Below, piece after piece: positions 1-11,019 of a stretch of 64,000 nucleotides of DNA. The stretch lies in assembly GCF_024171885.1 (NCBI RefSeq), contig NZ_JAMTCP010000001.1, positions 366,867 to 430,866 on the forward strand, read 5' to 3'. Under the pieces are notes generated by a model that worked only from the letters and a program-made list of their open reading frames with translations, had not been told where the DNA came from and ran no database searches. The position numbers and the translations under genes are program-made. How positions within the stretch are numbered: the stretch's first letter is position 1; the number at the start of each line of letters is the position of its first letter. This DNA is from Streptoalloteichus tenebrarius. Lineage in GTDB: Bacteria > Actinomycetota > Actinomycetes > Mycobacteriales > Pseudonocardiaceae.

Positions 1-138
1 TGAGACACCCGCACGAACGGGAGTTGGCGGTTTCGCCGAGTCCTGGGTGGGCGGGGGACGACGCGATGAGCATGACGCGGCACGCGGATACACGCTGTGG
101 TGTCACTGATACTCTCCGTAGGGACGCGGGGAGGAAGG

Positions 139-435
139 ATGTCGGGGTTCGAGGTCGATCCCGAAGCACTGCGCGTCGCGGCGGGCGCCGCGCGGCAGGC
201 CGCGGAGGTCGTGCGCAAGTTGGAGCTGGGCCGCGTGGCGGTGCTCGCCGCCGCACTGCCGGGGACGGAGTCCGCCGGGACCGCCGGTCGGCTCGGTCGG
301 CATTGGGAGGCCAGCGGCAAGAAGTGGGCAGAAGGCATGGCCTCGTATGCGGACGCGCTCACCTCGGCCGCCCGTGACTACCAGGCGCGTGACGATGCCG
401 CCGCGCACTCCTTCGGCATGACCGGAGGCCGCTGA
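139..435 (+). CDS. ESX/WXG100-like small helical protein, cassette 1
   Basis: A 98-aa, alanine-rich, probably all-helical protein. I chose the ATG at 139 because GAGGAAGG lies directly upstream; the in-frame GTG at 97 has no such site. It begins MSGFEVDPEALR and closely parallels the 100-aa product at 12797-13099 (MDGFEVGRDGLR). Size, helical character and position ahead of a larger helical-N-terminus protein resemble ESX/WXG100-type partners of type VII secretion, but no clear WxG motif is visible, so export is an inference. Its stop overlaps the next start (ATGA at 435), implying translational coupling. It is first in a three-gene cassette that recurs inverted near 11-13 kb. Confidence 0.75.
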   Translation: MSGFEVDPEALRVAAGAARQAAEVVRKLELGRVAVLAAALPGTESAGTAGRLGRHWEASGKKWAEGMASYADALTSAARDYQARDDAAAHSFGMTGGR

Positions 436-644
436 TGGCCGGCTGGGCCGAGATCAAGCAGTGGAAGCCGGACGTGGTCGGTCAGGTCGGCGACCACCTC
501 GCCGCGCAGAACAAGCTGGTCGTCGGTCTCCAGGCCGAGCTGGACCTCGGCAGACCGGCCGGGTGGGTCGGAGATGCGGCCGAGGCCGCGGAGAGTGATC
601 TTCGCGTTCGCCGTCAGGCGCTCGAGGAACTCGCGGCGCGATGA
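435..644 (+). CDS. N-terminal fragment of the DUF6973-like cassette protein, cut by in-frame TGA
   Basis: A 69-aa reading frame from an ATG overlapping the previous stop. The sequence (WAEIKQWKP...GWVGDAAEAAESD) is a helical WXG-like segment. It ends at TGA 642-644, but the same frame continues without another stop through the 319-aa frame below. The intact paralogue at 11508-12800 carries the equivalent helical region and C-terminal domain as one 430-aa protein. I read this as the first piece of a single gene broken by a nonsense mutation (CGA to TGA would explain it). Alternatives are a deliberate split gene, readthrough, or a sequencing error. Confidence 0.6.
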   Translation: MAGWAEIKQWKPDVVGQVGDHLAAQNKLVVGLQAELDLGRPAGWVGDAAEAAESDLRVRRQALEELAAR

Positions 645-653
645 TCCGCGGCG

Positions 654-1613
654 GTGAAGATCATCGATGACACCGAGCTGGCGGTGCGGGCTCTGGTCCG
701 CGGCGTCGAGGCGATCGAGGAGCACGCCGCGAGGAACGGGTACCGGATCGAGAACGGCGAGGTCGTCGAGACCGGGCGCTCCGAGGGCGTCCTCACCGCC
801 GCGACCCTGCGGATGGAGGTGCGGGTCATCCTGGACCAGGCCGCCGCGATCGATGCCGAGCTGAATTCCGTACTGGAGAGCATCCTCTCCCGTGAGATCG
901 ATGACGCCGGAGCGGCGACGCTGGTGGCCGCCGCGCAGGCAGGCGACGATCACATCGTCGACGAGCAGCGACATCGCGATCTGCTGGCCAGGTACCAGGT
1001 CAGGACCGACGGCACGACGATGTGGCCCAGCGGTCTGACCGGCTGGCTCGCGGAGCGGGCGGGCTATACGAAGGAGCAGATCACCAACGCCGAAGTGAAG
1101 ATGCTCGACGACCTTCAGGCGCGCAAGGGGCTCATGGGCCTCAAGGAGTTCGCCGACATCCGGCAGGACGCGCTCCATGTCGCAGAGGGCAGGTTCGGGG
1201 GCAAGGGCTTGACCGACGGGCATGCGGACGCCTTCCGGCACGCCTACTGGAACGCGCTGATGACGCAGCGGTACGGCGAGCAGTGGGCGTGCGAGTTCGC
1301 GACCGCGCACGAGCGGAACCCGGCCAGCCACCACGTCCCGGTGGCCATGGACCTGCACAACAACGAGGTGGGCCGCCAGATCGCGCGGGCACACCCCGAC
1401 GCCGGTCCCGAGGAGTTGGCGAGTCTGGTCGAGCAGGCGGTCAAGGACGGCAGAATGGTGGTCATCGACAACAACGGCACTCTGGCGCCGTCCCACGAGG
1501 TGAAGCCAGGCGAGACCTACGACACCGAGAACAAGCCTTGGTCGAGGGAGAACCCGGACCGCGGCGACGACCATGATCCTGGCGAACCCTCGGCAATTCC
1601 GGAGCAGTACTGA
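654..1613 (+). CDS. DUF6973-like C-terminal domain protein, cassette 1 (likely 3' part of interrupted gene)
   Basis: A 319-aa frame opening at GTG 654, in the same phase as the fragment ending at 644. Residues 1-110 are predicted helical. The rest contains a conserved block, GHADAFRHAYWNAL, then AHERNP, then AMDLHNNEVGRQIA. All three are nearly identical in the paralogue at 11508-12800. The spaced His, Asp, Glu and Asn residues suggest a metal-binding enzymatic domain. I recall this family as DUF6973, but cannot verify that here. No ribosome-binding site precedes the GTG, so this part may only be made by readthrough or reinitiation. A lipoprotein gene follows one base after the stop. Confidence 0.7.
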   Translation: MKIIDDTELAVRALVRGVEAIEEHAARNGYRIENGEVVETGRSEGVLTAATLRMEVRVILDQAAAIDAELNSVLESILSREIDDAGAATLVAAAQAGDDHIVDEQRHRDLLARYQVRTDGTTMWPSGLTGWLAERAGYTKEQITNAEVKMLDDLQARKGLMGLKEFADIRQDALHVAEGRFGGKGLTDGHADAFRHAYWNALMTQRYGEQWACEFATAHERNPASHHVPVAMDLHNNEVGRQIARAHPDAGPEELASLVEQAVKDGRMVVIDNNGTLAPSHEVKPGETYDTENKPWSRENPDRGDDHDPGEPSAIPEQY

Positions 1614-1614
1614 G

Positions 1615-2061
1615 ATGCGTGTGATCGTGACCCTGCTCGCACTGCTGGCTTTGTTGGTGGGATGTGGCGTGAACACTTCGGGGGTGAAGGTGGAATTCGA
1701 CGTGGGCCTTGAGAAGGCGATCGTGGATCTGGCCCGCTCAGGTGGTTCGCGACCGCTCAAGGAATTGGCCCCCGGCGACTGGACCTCGGTGCACGTCCTG
1801 TTCGGCCCCGCGACCGGTACGCAGATCGAGAACGAACTGGGTCGGCCTGTCGAGATCAAGGGTGACGGGACGTACGGCGGTGACTACGTGCAGGACGGCA
1901 ACCTTCTTGTCTTCCACAAGGACAACGAGATCACGCGGATGGTGAGCCTGGGTGGAGTCGCCGCGCTCGCTGTGGGGAGGTACGGTGCCGATGTGGTTCT
2001 GCGGGCGCAGGACCGCGCCATCAGGATGACTAATCCCGATGGGAGTCCCGCGCGTCGCTGA
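1615..2061 (+). CDS. Lipoprotein of the ESX-like/DUF6973 cassette, copy 1
   Basis: A 148-aa protein with a lipoprotein signal peptide: MRVIVTLLALLALLVGCG, lipobox LVGC, so probably acylated and membrane-anchored outside the cell. The ATG at 1615 gives this signal; the in-frame ATG at 1573 lies inside the previous gene. The mature part has RPLKELAPGDWTSVHVLFGP, matching VPLKEMIPGDWDSVRVFSGP in the lipoprotein at 11020-11508. The two are paralogues despite low identity elsewhere. In both cassettes this gene is last and almost abuts the DUF6973-like gene, so an adaptor or immunity role for the effector-shaped protein is possible but unproven. Confidence 0.8.
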   Translation: MRVIVTLLALLALLVGCGVNTSGVKVEFDVGLEKAIVDLARSGGSRPLKELAPGDWTSVHVLFGPATGTQIENELGRPVEIKGDGTYGGDYVQDGNLLVFHKDNEITRMVSLGGVAALAVGRYGADVVLRAQDRAIRMTNPDGSPARR

Positions 2062-3173
2062 TCAGCTTCTTGCCGAGACCGGTCGAACCCTCGCACCTGA
2101 CACGTCGTGTGAGGTGAGGGTGCGGCACCGAGCTGGACGTCCTGATCCCACGGCCTCTTCCGGACGGGTTTCCTGACGATCGACCGGCTGCCGCACCCCG
2201 GGACGGTGTCCGCCATCGCCGACGCCCTGCCGGCACCAACTCAGGGGCACCACGAGTTTGACCTATGGGTGCCGGCCTTCGCTTCCACCACCTCGCGACT
2301 CCACCACCTCGCGACGCGTCGACGACGTCATCTCTGGCGCGGCGCGGCACTCGGCCACCGCCGAAGTCGAGTCCGGCTTCGATGCGGGTATCGACGTCGG
2401 ACAGGGAAGTCCTGCCGGAGGATCGTCAGACGCCGCAAGGTCGACAGGTGTGGTGGAGACGGTGAGATCCAGAGGACATCCGGCCATCCGCTACCGCACT
2501 GGTCCCGCCGCAATGCGCACCGACGTCTACCCACCCTTCTCCAGCCTCGCCGGGAAGGTGCTGTCGTGGTTCGGCCGCCAGGGCGACCGGGTCGTCCTGC
2601 GGCGGCGGATGCGGACTCCGTGCGCGCTTGCGGCACCCGCTCAACCAGATCCGGTGGGACCCGAACGCGGCCCCGAGGACCTGCGAGAAGCCTCGGGACG
2701 GCCGTGCCGGCCGATGAGACCGAACCTGGTGGCGCACACAGCCCGCCGGTAGGCGCATTCGTGGTCAGGGCGTCGTCATTGTTGTGCGAGACGTGCTCGG
2801 CGCGCGGCGGGGGCGAGGCGCGGTTCCGCGTCACCTCCCGCGCCACCAATACGAAATCACCTCCCGTCTCATGTGGAAGCTGGGGAAAGCCGGGATCACA
2901 TGGGGCGATCCGAGGTGACGATCACTCCTCATCCTGCGCCTCCGCGCGCCCCGCCCCGACCGGGGGCGCCGAGCGGGATCGACGGTGACGGCACTGACCT
3001 GCTGGAAGAGTGGTGGAACGCCGCCCGCGACCGGCTCCGAAACCCCGGCCACACAAGACCACGGCGCACGGTTGCGGGTGGTGAGAGCACCGGAATAGCT
3101 TTCGCGTCAACGGGTTCGCGCCGCTCGACGAATCGCCCCCTCTGACGCAGGCACCGAATTCCGGAGGAACGCT
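2062..3173. other. 1.1-kb region without a convincing gene
   Basis: Several overlapping frames of 60-260 codons are open on both strands, but none has a good start region, recognisable domain or consistent codon use; they read as arginine/proline-rich noise. A GTG at 2915 directly overlaps the stop of a 15-codon frame and opens a 76-codon frame to 3145, which is the least unlikely candidate. The region may hold decayed genes between the cassette and the acyl-CoA ligase. The last 60 bases should contain the promoter of the ligase gene. Confidence 0.4.
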
Positions 3174-4895
3174 ATGTACAGCACGATGCCGGATGCTCCG
3201 CTGACCATCGCCCGCATCCTGCGGTACGGCACCACGGTCCACGCTTCGTCCACTGTGGCCACGTGGAACGGGAAGGGTTTCGACCGGAGGAGTTACGCGG
3301 AAGTCGGCGAACGGGCGGCCTCCCTGGCGCACGCGCTCCGCGACCGGCTGGGTGTGCGCCCCGGGACCCGGGCGGAGAGCGAACAGAGCGTCGTCGGCAC
3401 GTTCATGTGGAACAACGCCCGCCATTTCGAGCTCTTCGTCGCCGTTCCCGCGATGGGCGCCGTGCTGCACACGCTGAACTGGCGCATGCCCGCGGACCAT
3501 CTGGCCTACACCATCGGCCACGCCGGCGACGAGGTGATCTTCGTCGACGCGGGCTTGGCGGAGACGCTCGCTCCCGTGCTCGCGCGCTTGCCGGAGACCG
3601 TGCGGCACATCGTCGTCGCCGGTCCCGGAGGCCGTGAGGCGCTGTCCGGGTTCACCGGCCAGGTGCACGACTACGAGGAGTTGATCAGCGGCTACCCCGG
3701 AGACTACCCCTGGGAGGAACGGCTGGACGAGCGCGCCGCCGCGACGATCTGCTACACCACCGGCACCACCGGAAAACCCAAGGGAGTGGTCTACAGCCAC
3801 CGCTCGACATACCTGCACTGCTTCCAGGTGATCTCGCCGAGCCACTACAACATCAGCCCGCACGACGTCATCCTCCAGATCACGCCCATCTTCCACGCGA
3901 GCGGGTGGTGCATCCCGCACGCGGCCTTCTTCACCGGCGCTGAGCTGCTGCTGCCCGATCGTTTCACCCGAGCGGACTCGCTCGCGCGGATGATCGACGA
4001 GGGACAACCCACCTTCAGCGCCGCCGTCCCCACCATCTGGTCCTCCCTTCTGGAGGAACTGGACACCCGCGCGTACAACACCGGAAGCCTGACGCGGGCG
4101 TACGTGGGCGGTTCCACCTGCCCGCCCGCCCTGATGGCCGCCTACCGGGACCGGCATTCCATCGAACTCCTGCACGGCTGGGGGATGACCGAGACCGCGG
4201 GGCTGGTCAGCGCGGCGGTCCCGCCCCGAGGGGCGAGCGCCGACGAGGAGTGGGCCTACCGCGTCAGCCAGGGGCGGTTCCCGCCATCGGTGGAGTTCCG
4301 GCTCGTCGGCCCGGACGGCACCCTGGCACCGCACGACGGTGTGGCCACCGGAGAACTCCAGCTTCGCGGCCCCGACGTGACCTGCGCCTATCACGGCGGT
4401 GAGGGGGCTCCCCCGCAGCGGCCGGCGGAGAGCTTCACCGAGGACGGCTGGCTCAGGACCGGCGACGTCGGCGCGATCACCGCGAACGGCTACCTGAAGC
4501 TGACCGACAGGGTGAAGGACGTCATCAAGTCCGGCGGCGAGTTCATCTCCAGCGTGCGACTGGAGAACACGCTGATGGAACACTCCGCGGTGGTCGAGGC
4601 CGCCGTCGTGGCGGTGTCCGACGACCGGTGGGGTGAGCGCCCGCTGGCCGCCGTGTCACTGCGCGACAGCGACGTCGACCTCGCGGAACTGCGGGACTTC
4701 CTGGCCGAACGCCTCGACGCGTGGATGGTGCCCGAGCGCTGGGCGGTCCTGCCGGCGATACCCAAGACCTCGGTGGGCAAGTACGACAAGCGAGCCATCC
4801 GGGACCAGTACGTGGACGGTCAGCTCCCGATCGTGGTGCTCGACCGGCACCACGGGTCCCGGCCCACTCGGCGGCCTGGACTCATCGGTAGGTGA
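3174..4895 (+). CDS. Acyl-CoA ligase (fatty-acid-CoA ligase, ANL superfamily)
   Basis: A 573-aa cytoplasmic adenylating enzyme expected to activate a carboxylic acid with ATP and load it on CoA. The ATG at 3174 follows GGAGGAAC. Visible core motifs are the P-loop YTTGTTGKPKG (about residue 193), GWGMTETAG (A5), GWLRTGDVG (A7), the hinge DRVKDVIKSGGE (A8) and the C-terminal lysine in KTSVGKYDKR (A10), so it should be active. It is closest to medium/long-chain fatty-acyl-CoA synthetases; the true substrate cannot be read. It lies 213 bp ahead of leuA on the same strand, so a chain-extended or branched acid made by the leu enzymes is a possible substrate. Confidence 0.9.
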   Translation: MYSTMPDAPLTIARILRYGTTVHASSTVATWNGKGFDRRSYAEVGERAASLAHALRDRLGVRPGTRAESEQSVVGTFMWNNARHFELFVAVPAMGAVLHTLNWRMPADHLAYTIGHAGDEVIFVDAGLAETLAPVLARLPETVRHIVVAGPGGREALSGFTGQVHDYEELISGYPGDYPWEERLDERAAATICYTTGTTGKPKGVVYSHRSTYLHCFQVISPSHYNISPHDVILQITPIFHASGWCIPHAAFFTGAELLLPDRFTRADSLARMIDEGQPTFSAAVPTIWSSLLEELDTRAYNTGSLTRAYVGGSTCPPALMAAYRDRHSIELLHGWGMTETAGLVSAAVPPRGASADEEWAYRVSQGRFPPSVEFRLVGPDGTLAPHDGVATGELQLRGPDVTCAYHGGEGAPPQRPAESFTEDGWLRTGDVGAITANGYLKLTDRVKDVIKSGGEFISSVRLENTLMEHSAVVEAAVVAVSDDRWGERPLAAVSLRDSDVDLAELRDFLAERLDAWMVPERWAVLPAIPKTSVGKYDKRAIRDQYVDGQLPIVVLDRHHGSRPTRRPGLIGR

Positions 4896-4950
4896 CGCCG
4901 CCGCTCTTCGCCACGGGGAAGCCCTCGGCGGGGCGCACACGTCCGCTTCC

Positions 4951-4966
4951 GACAGGAATTCCTGTC
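4951..4966. promoter_or_regulatory. Perfect 16-bp palindrome upstream of leuA
   Basis: GACAGGAATTCCTGTC is perfectly self-complementary and AT-richer than its surroundings. It sits about 140 bp before the leuA start. Dyads of this kind are usual operator sites, so it may bind the regulator of the leu block. No cognate regulator gene is adjacent. Confidence 0.45.
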
Positions 4967-5108
4967 CCTGTAAGGACTTCTGCTCCGGAGTTCCGAGACC
5001 GTCCGCGCTCTTGCCCCTGACCCGCTCTGCGCCACATCGCGTCCCGGTGGCGACAACGCCGCCCGCGCGGCGGGGTGTGGCGCCACAAGATCGAGGAGAG
5101 AGGGAGAG

Positions 5109-6857
5109 ATGAGCCCTTCAGCACATGAGCACCGCGCCTTCCGCCCCCAGGACATGGGCGCGCAGACGCCCAGCGGGATGCCCGTGCACAAGTACGCTCC
5201 CTACCAGCCGATCGGGCTGGAGGACCGCACCTGGCCCAGCCGGCAACTGACGCGCGCGCCCCTGTGGGGAAGCGTGGACCTGCGCGACGGCAACCAGGCC
5301 CTGCTGGAGCCGATGGACGTCGCCCGCAAGCGCGTGATGTTCGACCTCCTGGTGTCCATCGGGTTCAAGGAGATCGAGGTGGGTTACCCCGCCTCGTCCC
5401 AGGACGACTACGACTTCGTGCGGCACCTGATCGAGACGGACTCCATCCCCGACGACGTCATCATCCAGGTCCTGTGCTCCATGCGGACCGACGCCATCGA
5501 CCGGAGCGTCGACGCGGTGCGCGGAGCCCGCAGGGCGGTCCTGCAATACATCAACCCGACCTCCGTCGCGCAGCGGCGGGTGGTCTTCCGCGCCAGTCGC
5601 GAGGAGACGGTGGCGCTGGCCCTCCAGGGCACCCGGCACGCCGTGCACCTCCAGGAGACGCTGCGGGAGACCGAGCTGTTCCTGTCCTACGTCCCGGAGT
5701 CCTGGAGCCAGACCGAACCCGACTTCGGCGTGGAGATCTGCAACGCGGTGCAGGAGTACTGCGCTCCCCGCACCGACCACACCCTCCGGATCGCCCTGCC
5801 CACGACGGTGGAGTGCTTCCCGCCGCACGAGTTGGCGGACCGCATCGAGTACACGTGCCGGAACCTGGCGTACCGCGAGCGGACCATCGTCACCCTGCAC
5901 CCGCACAACGACCGCGGCAGCGCCGTCGCGGCGAGCGAACTGGCGATCCTCGCCGGCGTCGACCGGGTGGAGGGGTGCTTGTTCGGCAACGGCGAGCGCA
6001 CGGGCAACGTGTGCCTGCCGACCCTGGCGATGAACCTGTTCTCCCAGGGCATCGACCCCATGCTCGACCTGAGCGACCTGGACCGCGTCCGCGCGGTGGT
6101 CGAGGAGTGCAACCAGCTCCCGGTCTCCGTCCGCCACCCCTGGGTGGGCGACTTCGTCTACACCTCCTTCGCCGGCACGCACCAGGACGCCATCGCCAAG
6201 GGCCTCAAGGACCGCGAGGAGCGGGGGGACCCCGACGCCGTCTGGGACGTGCCCTACCTCCCCGTCGACCCCCGCGACATCGGGCGCAGCTACCAGGCGC
6301 TGATCCGCATCAACACCCAGTCCGGCAAGGGCGGCATCGCCCACCTGCTGCGCACCACGCGAGGGCTGGTCCTGCCCAGACCGCTCCAGATCGACTTCGC
6401 CCACGTCATGCAGAAGCTCTGTGAACGGCGAGGTGGCGAGGTCAGTGCGGAGGAGTTGTGGGAGTTCTTCGCGGAGCGGTACGTGGCAGCGGGCACGGAC
6501 CCCGACGAGGGTGCGGCGGGCGCCCCAGGGATCCCCGCCTCCGACTGGGTGCCCGGTGACTGGAAGAACTCCGCGAACCGGGTGTTCGCCACCTGGGCGA
6601 TCCCCGGCGCGGTCCACGGCGTCACCGTGGAGCGACTCCAGGGGCGTCCCGGGTACGCCGCCTTCTGTGAGGCCGTCCTGGACGGGCGTTCCCTGTGGGG
6701 CGTGGGCCTCCACGAGGAGGAGGCGGAGGCGGTCCGGAGGGCCGTGCTGGCCGCTGCCCGGCGTGCCAGGGACGAGCAGCCGTCCACGCCGCGCGCCACG
6801 CCGGCCGCGCCCGCCAAGGAGCCCGCCAAGGAGCCCGCCAAGGAGCCCGCCGCCTGA
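5109..6857 (+). CDS. leuA: 2-isopropylmalate synthase (LeuA) with altered C-terminal regulatory region
   Basis: A 582-aa protein; ATG 5109 follows GAGGAGAGAGGGAG. It should condense acetyl-CoA with a 2-oxo acid (2-oxoisovalerate in leucine synthesis). The TIM-barrel signatures are present: [13 protein letters not shown] near residue 55 and the metal-binding HPHND near residue 263. After about residue 440 the usual leucine-binding domain is hard to recognise: the region reads [20 protein letters not shown], and only the last part ([20 protein letters not shown]) resembles the normal end of actinobacterial LeuA. Loss of feedback control or a changed substrate is therefore possible. The tail carries KEPA repeated three times. 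leuB, leuC and leuD follow on the same strand. Confidence 0.92.
   Translation: MSPSAHEHRAFRPQDMGAQTPSGMPVHKYAPYQPIGLEDRTWPSRQLTRAPLWGSVDLRDGNQALLEPMDVARKRVMFDLLVSIGFKEIEVGYPASSQDDYDFVRHLIETDSIPDDVIIQVLCSMRTDAIDRSVDAVRGARRAVLQYINPTSVAQRRVVFRASREETVALALQGTRHAVHLQETLRETELFLSYVPESWSQTEPDFGVEICNAVQEYCAPRTDHTLRIALPTTVECFPPHELADRIEYTCRNLAYRERTIVTLHPHNDRGSAVAASELAILAGVDRVEGCLFGNGERTGNVCLPTLAMNLFSQGIDPMLDLSDLDRVRAVVEECNQLPVSVRHPWVGDFVYTSFAGTHQDAIAKGLKDREERGDPDAVWDVPYLPVDPRDIGRSYQALIRINTQSGKGGIAHLLRTTRGLVLPRPLQIDFAHVMQKLCERRGGEVSAEELWEFFAERYVAAGTDPDEGAAGAPGIPASDWVPGDWKNSANRVFATWAIPGAVHGVTVERLQGRPGYAAFCEAVLDGRSLWGVGLHEEEAEAVRRAVLAAARRARDEQPSTPRATPAAPAKEPAKEPAKEPAA
6811..6852 (+). repeat. 12-bp tandem repeat encoding (KEPA)3 at the LeuA C-terminus
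   Basis: The unit AAGGAGCCCGCC occurs three times in a row just before the leuA stop codon and encodes Lys-Glu-Pro-Ala repeats. It lies outside any folded domain and probably expands and contracts by slippage. Confidence 0.8.
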
Positions 6858-6994
6858 GGGCCCGACGTCCGCCACCCGAACGCGGAGTCCGCGGGCGCGG
6901 CCCGCGGCCGGTCGCGGATCAGGGCAACCACGACCACGCGTGTGCCGCCCGGCCACGGAACACCGGGCCGGTTCTCGACAAGGAGAGAGATGCC

Positions 6995-8044
6995 ATGCCG
7001 TACAGACGCAGCATTCGCCTCGCGGTCGTCCCCGGTGACGGCATCGGTCCGGAAGTGGTGGCGGAAGGGCTGAAGGTCCTGGCCGCCGTGCTTCCTCAGG
7101 ACGTGAAGCTGGAGACCACCGAGTACGACCTCGGCGCCCGGCGCTGGCACGCCACCGGGGAGACCCTGACGGACGCCGACCTGAGGTCGCTCGGGCAGCA
7201 CGACGCGATCCTGCTCGGCGCCATCGGCGACCCCACCGTCCCGTCCGGCGTTCTGGAACGCGGCGTGCTGCTCAAGCTGCGCTTCGAGTTCGACCACTAC
7301 GTCAACCTGCGCCCCGGCAAACTCCACCCGAACACCGCCGGACCGCTGGCCGGCAGCCCGGCCGTCGACCTCGTCGTGGTACGGGAGGGCACCGAGGGCC
7401 CGTACGCGGGCAACGGCGGCACGCTCCGCACCGGCACCCCCGCCGAGGTCGCCACCGAGGTGAGCGTCAACACCGCCTACGGCGTGGAACGCGTGATCCG
7501 GTACGCCTTCGAACGCGCCAACGCCCGTCCGCGCCGGAAGCTGACGCTGGTGCACAAGAACAACGTGCTGGTGCACGCCGGCAACCTGTGGAAGAACACC
7601 TTCGACGCGGTCGCCGCCGAGTACCCCGACGTCACCACCGACTACCTGCACGTCGACGCCGCCACGATCTTCTTCGTCACCCGGCCCGAGCGGTTCGACG
7701 TGATCGTCACCGACAACCTCTTCGGCGACATCCTCACCGACCTCGCCGCGGCCGTCACCGGTGGCATCGGCCTCGCCGCCAGCGGCAACATCAACCCCAC
7801 CGGCGCCCACCCCTCGATGTTCGAGCCGGTCCACGGCTCCGCGCCAGACATCGCGGGCACCGGCACGGCCGACCCCACCGCGACCGTGCTGTCGGTCGCG
7901 CTGCTCCTGCGCCACCTGAACCACGACCAGGAGGCGGAGCGGGTCGAGGCCGCGGTCGCCGCCGACCTCGCCGAACGCGACCCGAACGCACCGCGCCGCA
8001 CCGAGCAGATCGGCGACGCGCTCGCCGCGCGCCTGGCGGGCTGA
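6995..8044 (+). CDS. leuB: 3-isopropylmalate dehydrogenase (LeuB)
   Basis: A 349-aa NAD-dependent oxidative decarboxylase of the isocitrate/isopropylmalate dehydrogenase family. The ATG at 6995 follows AAGGAGAGAG and starts [21 protein letters not shown]; an upstream in-frame extension to 6695 lies inside leuA and is discarded. Family motifs seen: GDGIGPEV at the N-terminus, [30 protein letters not shown], the metal-binding [16 protein letters not shown], and the NAD-site [12 protein letters not shown]. It acts after LeuA and LeuCD on the same carbon skeleton, and may accept homologues if this is a chain-extension pathway. Confidence 0.93.
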   Translation: MPYRRSIRLAVVPGDGIGPEVVAEGLKVLAAVLPQDVKLETTEYDLGARRWHATGETLTDADLRSLGQHDAILLGAIGDPTVPSGVLERGVLLKLRFEFDHYVNLRPGKLHPNTAGPLAGSPAVDLVVVREGTEGPYAGNGGTLRTGTPAEVATEVSVNTAYGVERVIRYAFERANARPRRKLTLVHKNNVLVHAGNLWKNTFDAVAAEYPDVTTDYLHVDAATIFFVTRPERFDVIVTDNLFGDILTDLAAAVTGGIGLAASGNINPTGAHPSMFEPVHGSAPDIAGTGTADPTATVLSVALLLRHLNHDQEAERVEAAVAADLAERDPNAPRRTEQIGDALAARLAG

Positions 8045-8340
8045 ACCCGCCGTCCTGTCGACCAGTGCGGGAGGTGCCCAGCTCACTTCCCATGCCCGGA
8101 AGGGGAGCGCGGGGAAACGGCCGGCGCCACGCGAGTCGCTGTCCACATGGCCGAGAACTCGACCACGCCCTTTCGGAGGGCGGGCAGGGCAGACAGCCAG
8201 GGCATGGGAACGCGACGCGACACCGCCGGCGGGCGGAAGACCGGCCCGCACCAGTCGACCAGGACCACCTGTCCGCGAGCACAACGTGAAACCCGGCGCC
8301 ACTCCGGCTCCGGTTCCGACCATTCGCTCGGAGGAAGTCC

Positions 8341-9765
<1,425 letters not shown>

Positions 9766-9770
9766 ACACC

Positions 9771-10364
9771 ATGGAAGCCTTCACCACCCACACCGGCCGG
9801 ATCGTGCCGCTGCGCCGCAGCAACGTCGACACCGACCAGATCATCCCCGCCCACTGGTTGAAGAAGGTCACCAGGGACGGCTTCGAGGACGGGCTCTTCG
9901 ACGCCTGGCGCAAGGACCCGCGGTTCGTTCTCAACGACCCCGCCCGCCAGGGTGCCACCGTGCTGGTGGCCGGCCCGGACTTCGGCACCGGCTCCTCGCG
10001 CGAGCACGCCGTCTGGGCGTTGCAGAACTACGGCTTCAAGGCCGTGATCTCCTCCCGCTTCGCCGACATCTTCCGCGGCAACTCCCTCAAGAACGGCCTG
10101 CTGACCGTGACGTTGCCGCAGGAGGTCGTCGAGCGGCTCTGGGAGCTGACCGAGGCCGACCCCGCGGCCGAGGTCACCGTGGACCTGGTCGACCGGCAGG
10201 TTCGCGCCGAGGGGATCACGGCTGACTTCGACCTCGACGACAACGCCCGGTGGCGCCTGCTGGAGGGCCTGGACGACATCAGCCTGACGCTGGAACACGA
10301 GTCCAGCATCGCGGAGTACGAGGCGCGTCGGCCTCGGTACAAGCCCCGCACCCTTCGCCTCTGA
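9771..10364 (+). CDS. leuD: 3-isopropylmalate dehydratase small subunit (LeuD)
   Basis: A 197-aa swivel-domain subunit that pairs with LeuC. It begins [27 protein letters not shown] and contains [17 protein letters not shown], the expected substrate-binding loop. Length and sequence are ordinary for actinobacterial LeuD. It is the last gene of the leu block, and a GC-rich hairpin follows about 36 bp after its stop. Confidence 0.95.
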   Translation: MEAFTTHTGRIVPLRRSNVDTDQIIPAHWLKKVTRDGFEDGLFDAWRKDPRFVLNDPARQGATVLVAGPDFGTGSSREHAVWALQNYGFKAVISSRFADIFRGNSLKNGLLTVTLPQEVVERLWELTEADPAAEVTVDLVDRQVRAEGITADFDLDDNARWRLLEGLDDISLTLEHESSIAEYEARRPRYKPRTLRL

Positions 10365-10399
10365 CCGGCGCGGTGCCCGCCACCGTGTGCGGAACGGCC

Positions 10400-10425
10400 G
10401 GGCGGGGGCCAGAGAGCCCTCGCCC
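10400..10425 (+). terminator. Hairpin after leuD
   Basis: GGGCGGGGGC and GCCCTCGCCC form a 10-bp stem with one G-U pair and a 6-base loop. There is no U tract, as is common in actinomycetes. Placement after leuD suggests the end of the leu transcript. Confidence 0.5.
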
Positions 10426-10549
10426 GCCGCCGCGGTGGCCACCGCAGGACAACACGAGTACTTCCCGCAGGTTCGGCGAGAGGATGGCCGGGCGCACCGG
10501 CACGTGGACCTGTGCCTGACGGCGCCCGCGACGAGTCAGTTTCCTCTCC

Positions 10550-10841
10550 TCAATCCAGTTCCCGCCAGAGCAGGCACAGCATGACGAAGAAGGCGAAGGA
10601 ACCCAGCCAGCCGAAGAAGCGTCCCGGCCCCCACCGGACTTCCTTGACGACCTCGTGGGCCGCCCCACTCGGTCGGTGCCTTCGCGCGCACCGCATCAAG
10701 CTGACTCCATAGACCCCGCTCGTGCCGGTTGCGGAACAGTCTGTTGAACACAACCCACGAGACGGCGAGGAGGGGCCAGGCGAGAACCGCGATCACGAGG
10801 AACCCCCAGCAGATGGTCACCTCGCCCCAGCGCCGGATCAC
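10550..10841 (-). pseudogene. Small membrane protein gene with a frameshift
   Basis: Reading leftward from about 10841, the first frame encodes a membrane segment (ICWGFLVIAVLAWPLLAVSW) followed by a basic stretch, then loses good codon use. From about 10660 the neighbouring frame carries high third-position GC and a second hydrophobic segment (FFGWLGSFAFFVMLCLLW) ending at a TGA at 10550. Joined by a single-base shift near 10650-10670, the two make one plausible two-helix membrane protein of about 95 aa. I cannot tell a genuine mutation from a sequencing error. Function unknown. Confidence 0.5.
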
Positions 10842-11019
10842 ACGCGCGTGCCCGTGTCCTCAGACTTCAGCCGCACACATCCCCGCCTTCGAGAACACAA
10901 CATCCACGACCGAATATCCCGACGCACCACCAAAAACTGCCTGGTGTGGATGCCAGGACCAGTTCGAGATCGTTTCCGCCCAGTTCACGCGCGTGAAGGT
11001 CGGCGTGCCGGCCCGCCGT

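Noticed and set aside
2206..2988. 260-codon frame in the gene-free region
   Set aside because: No ribosome-binding site, no domain, poor third-position GC and competing frames on both strands.
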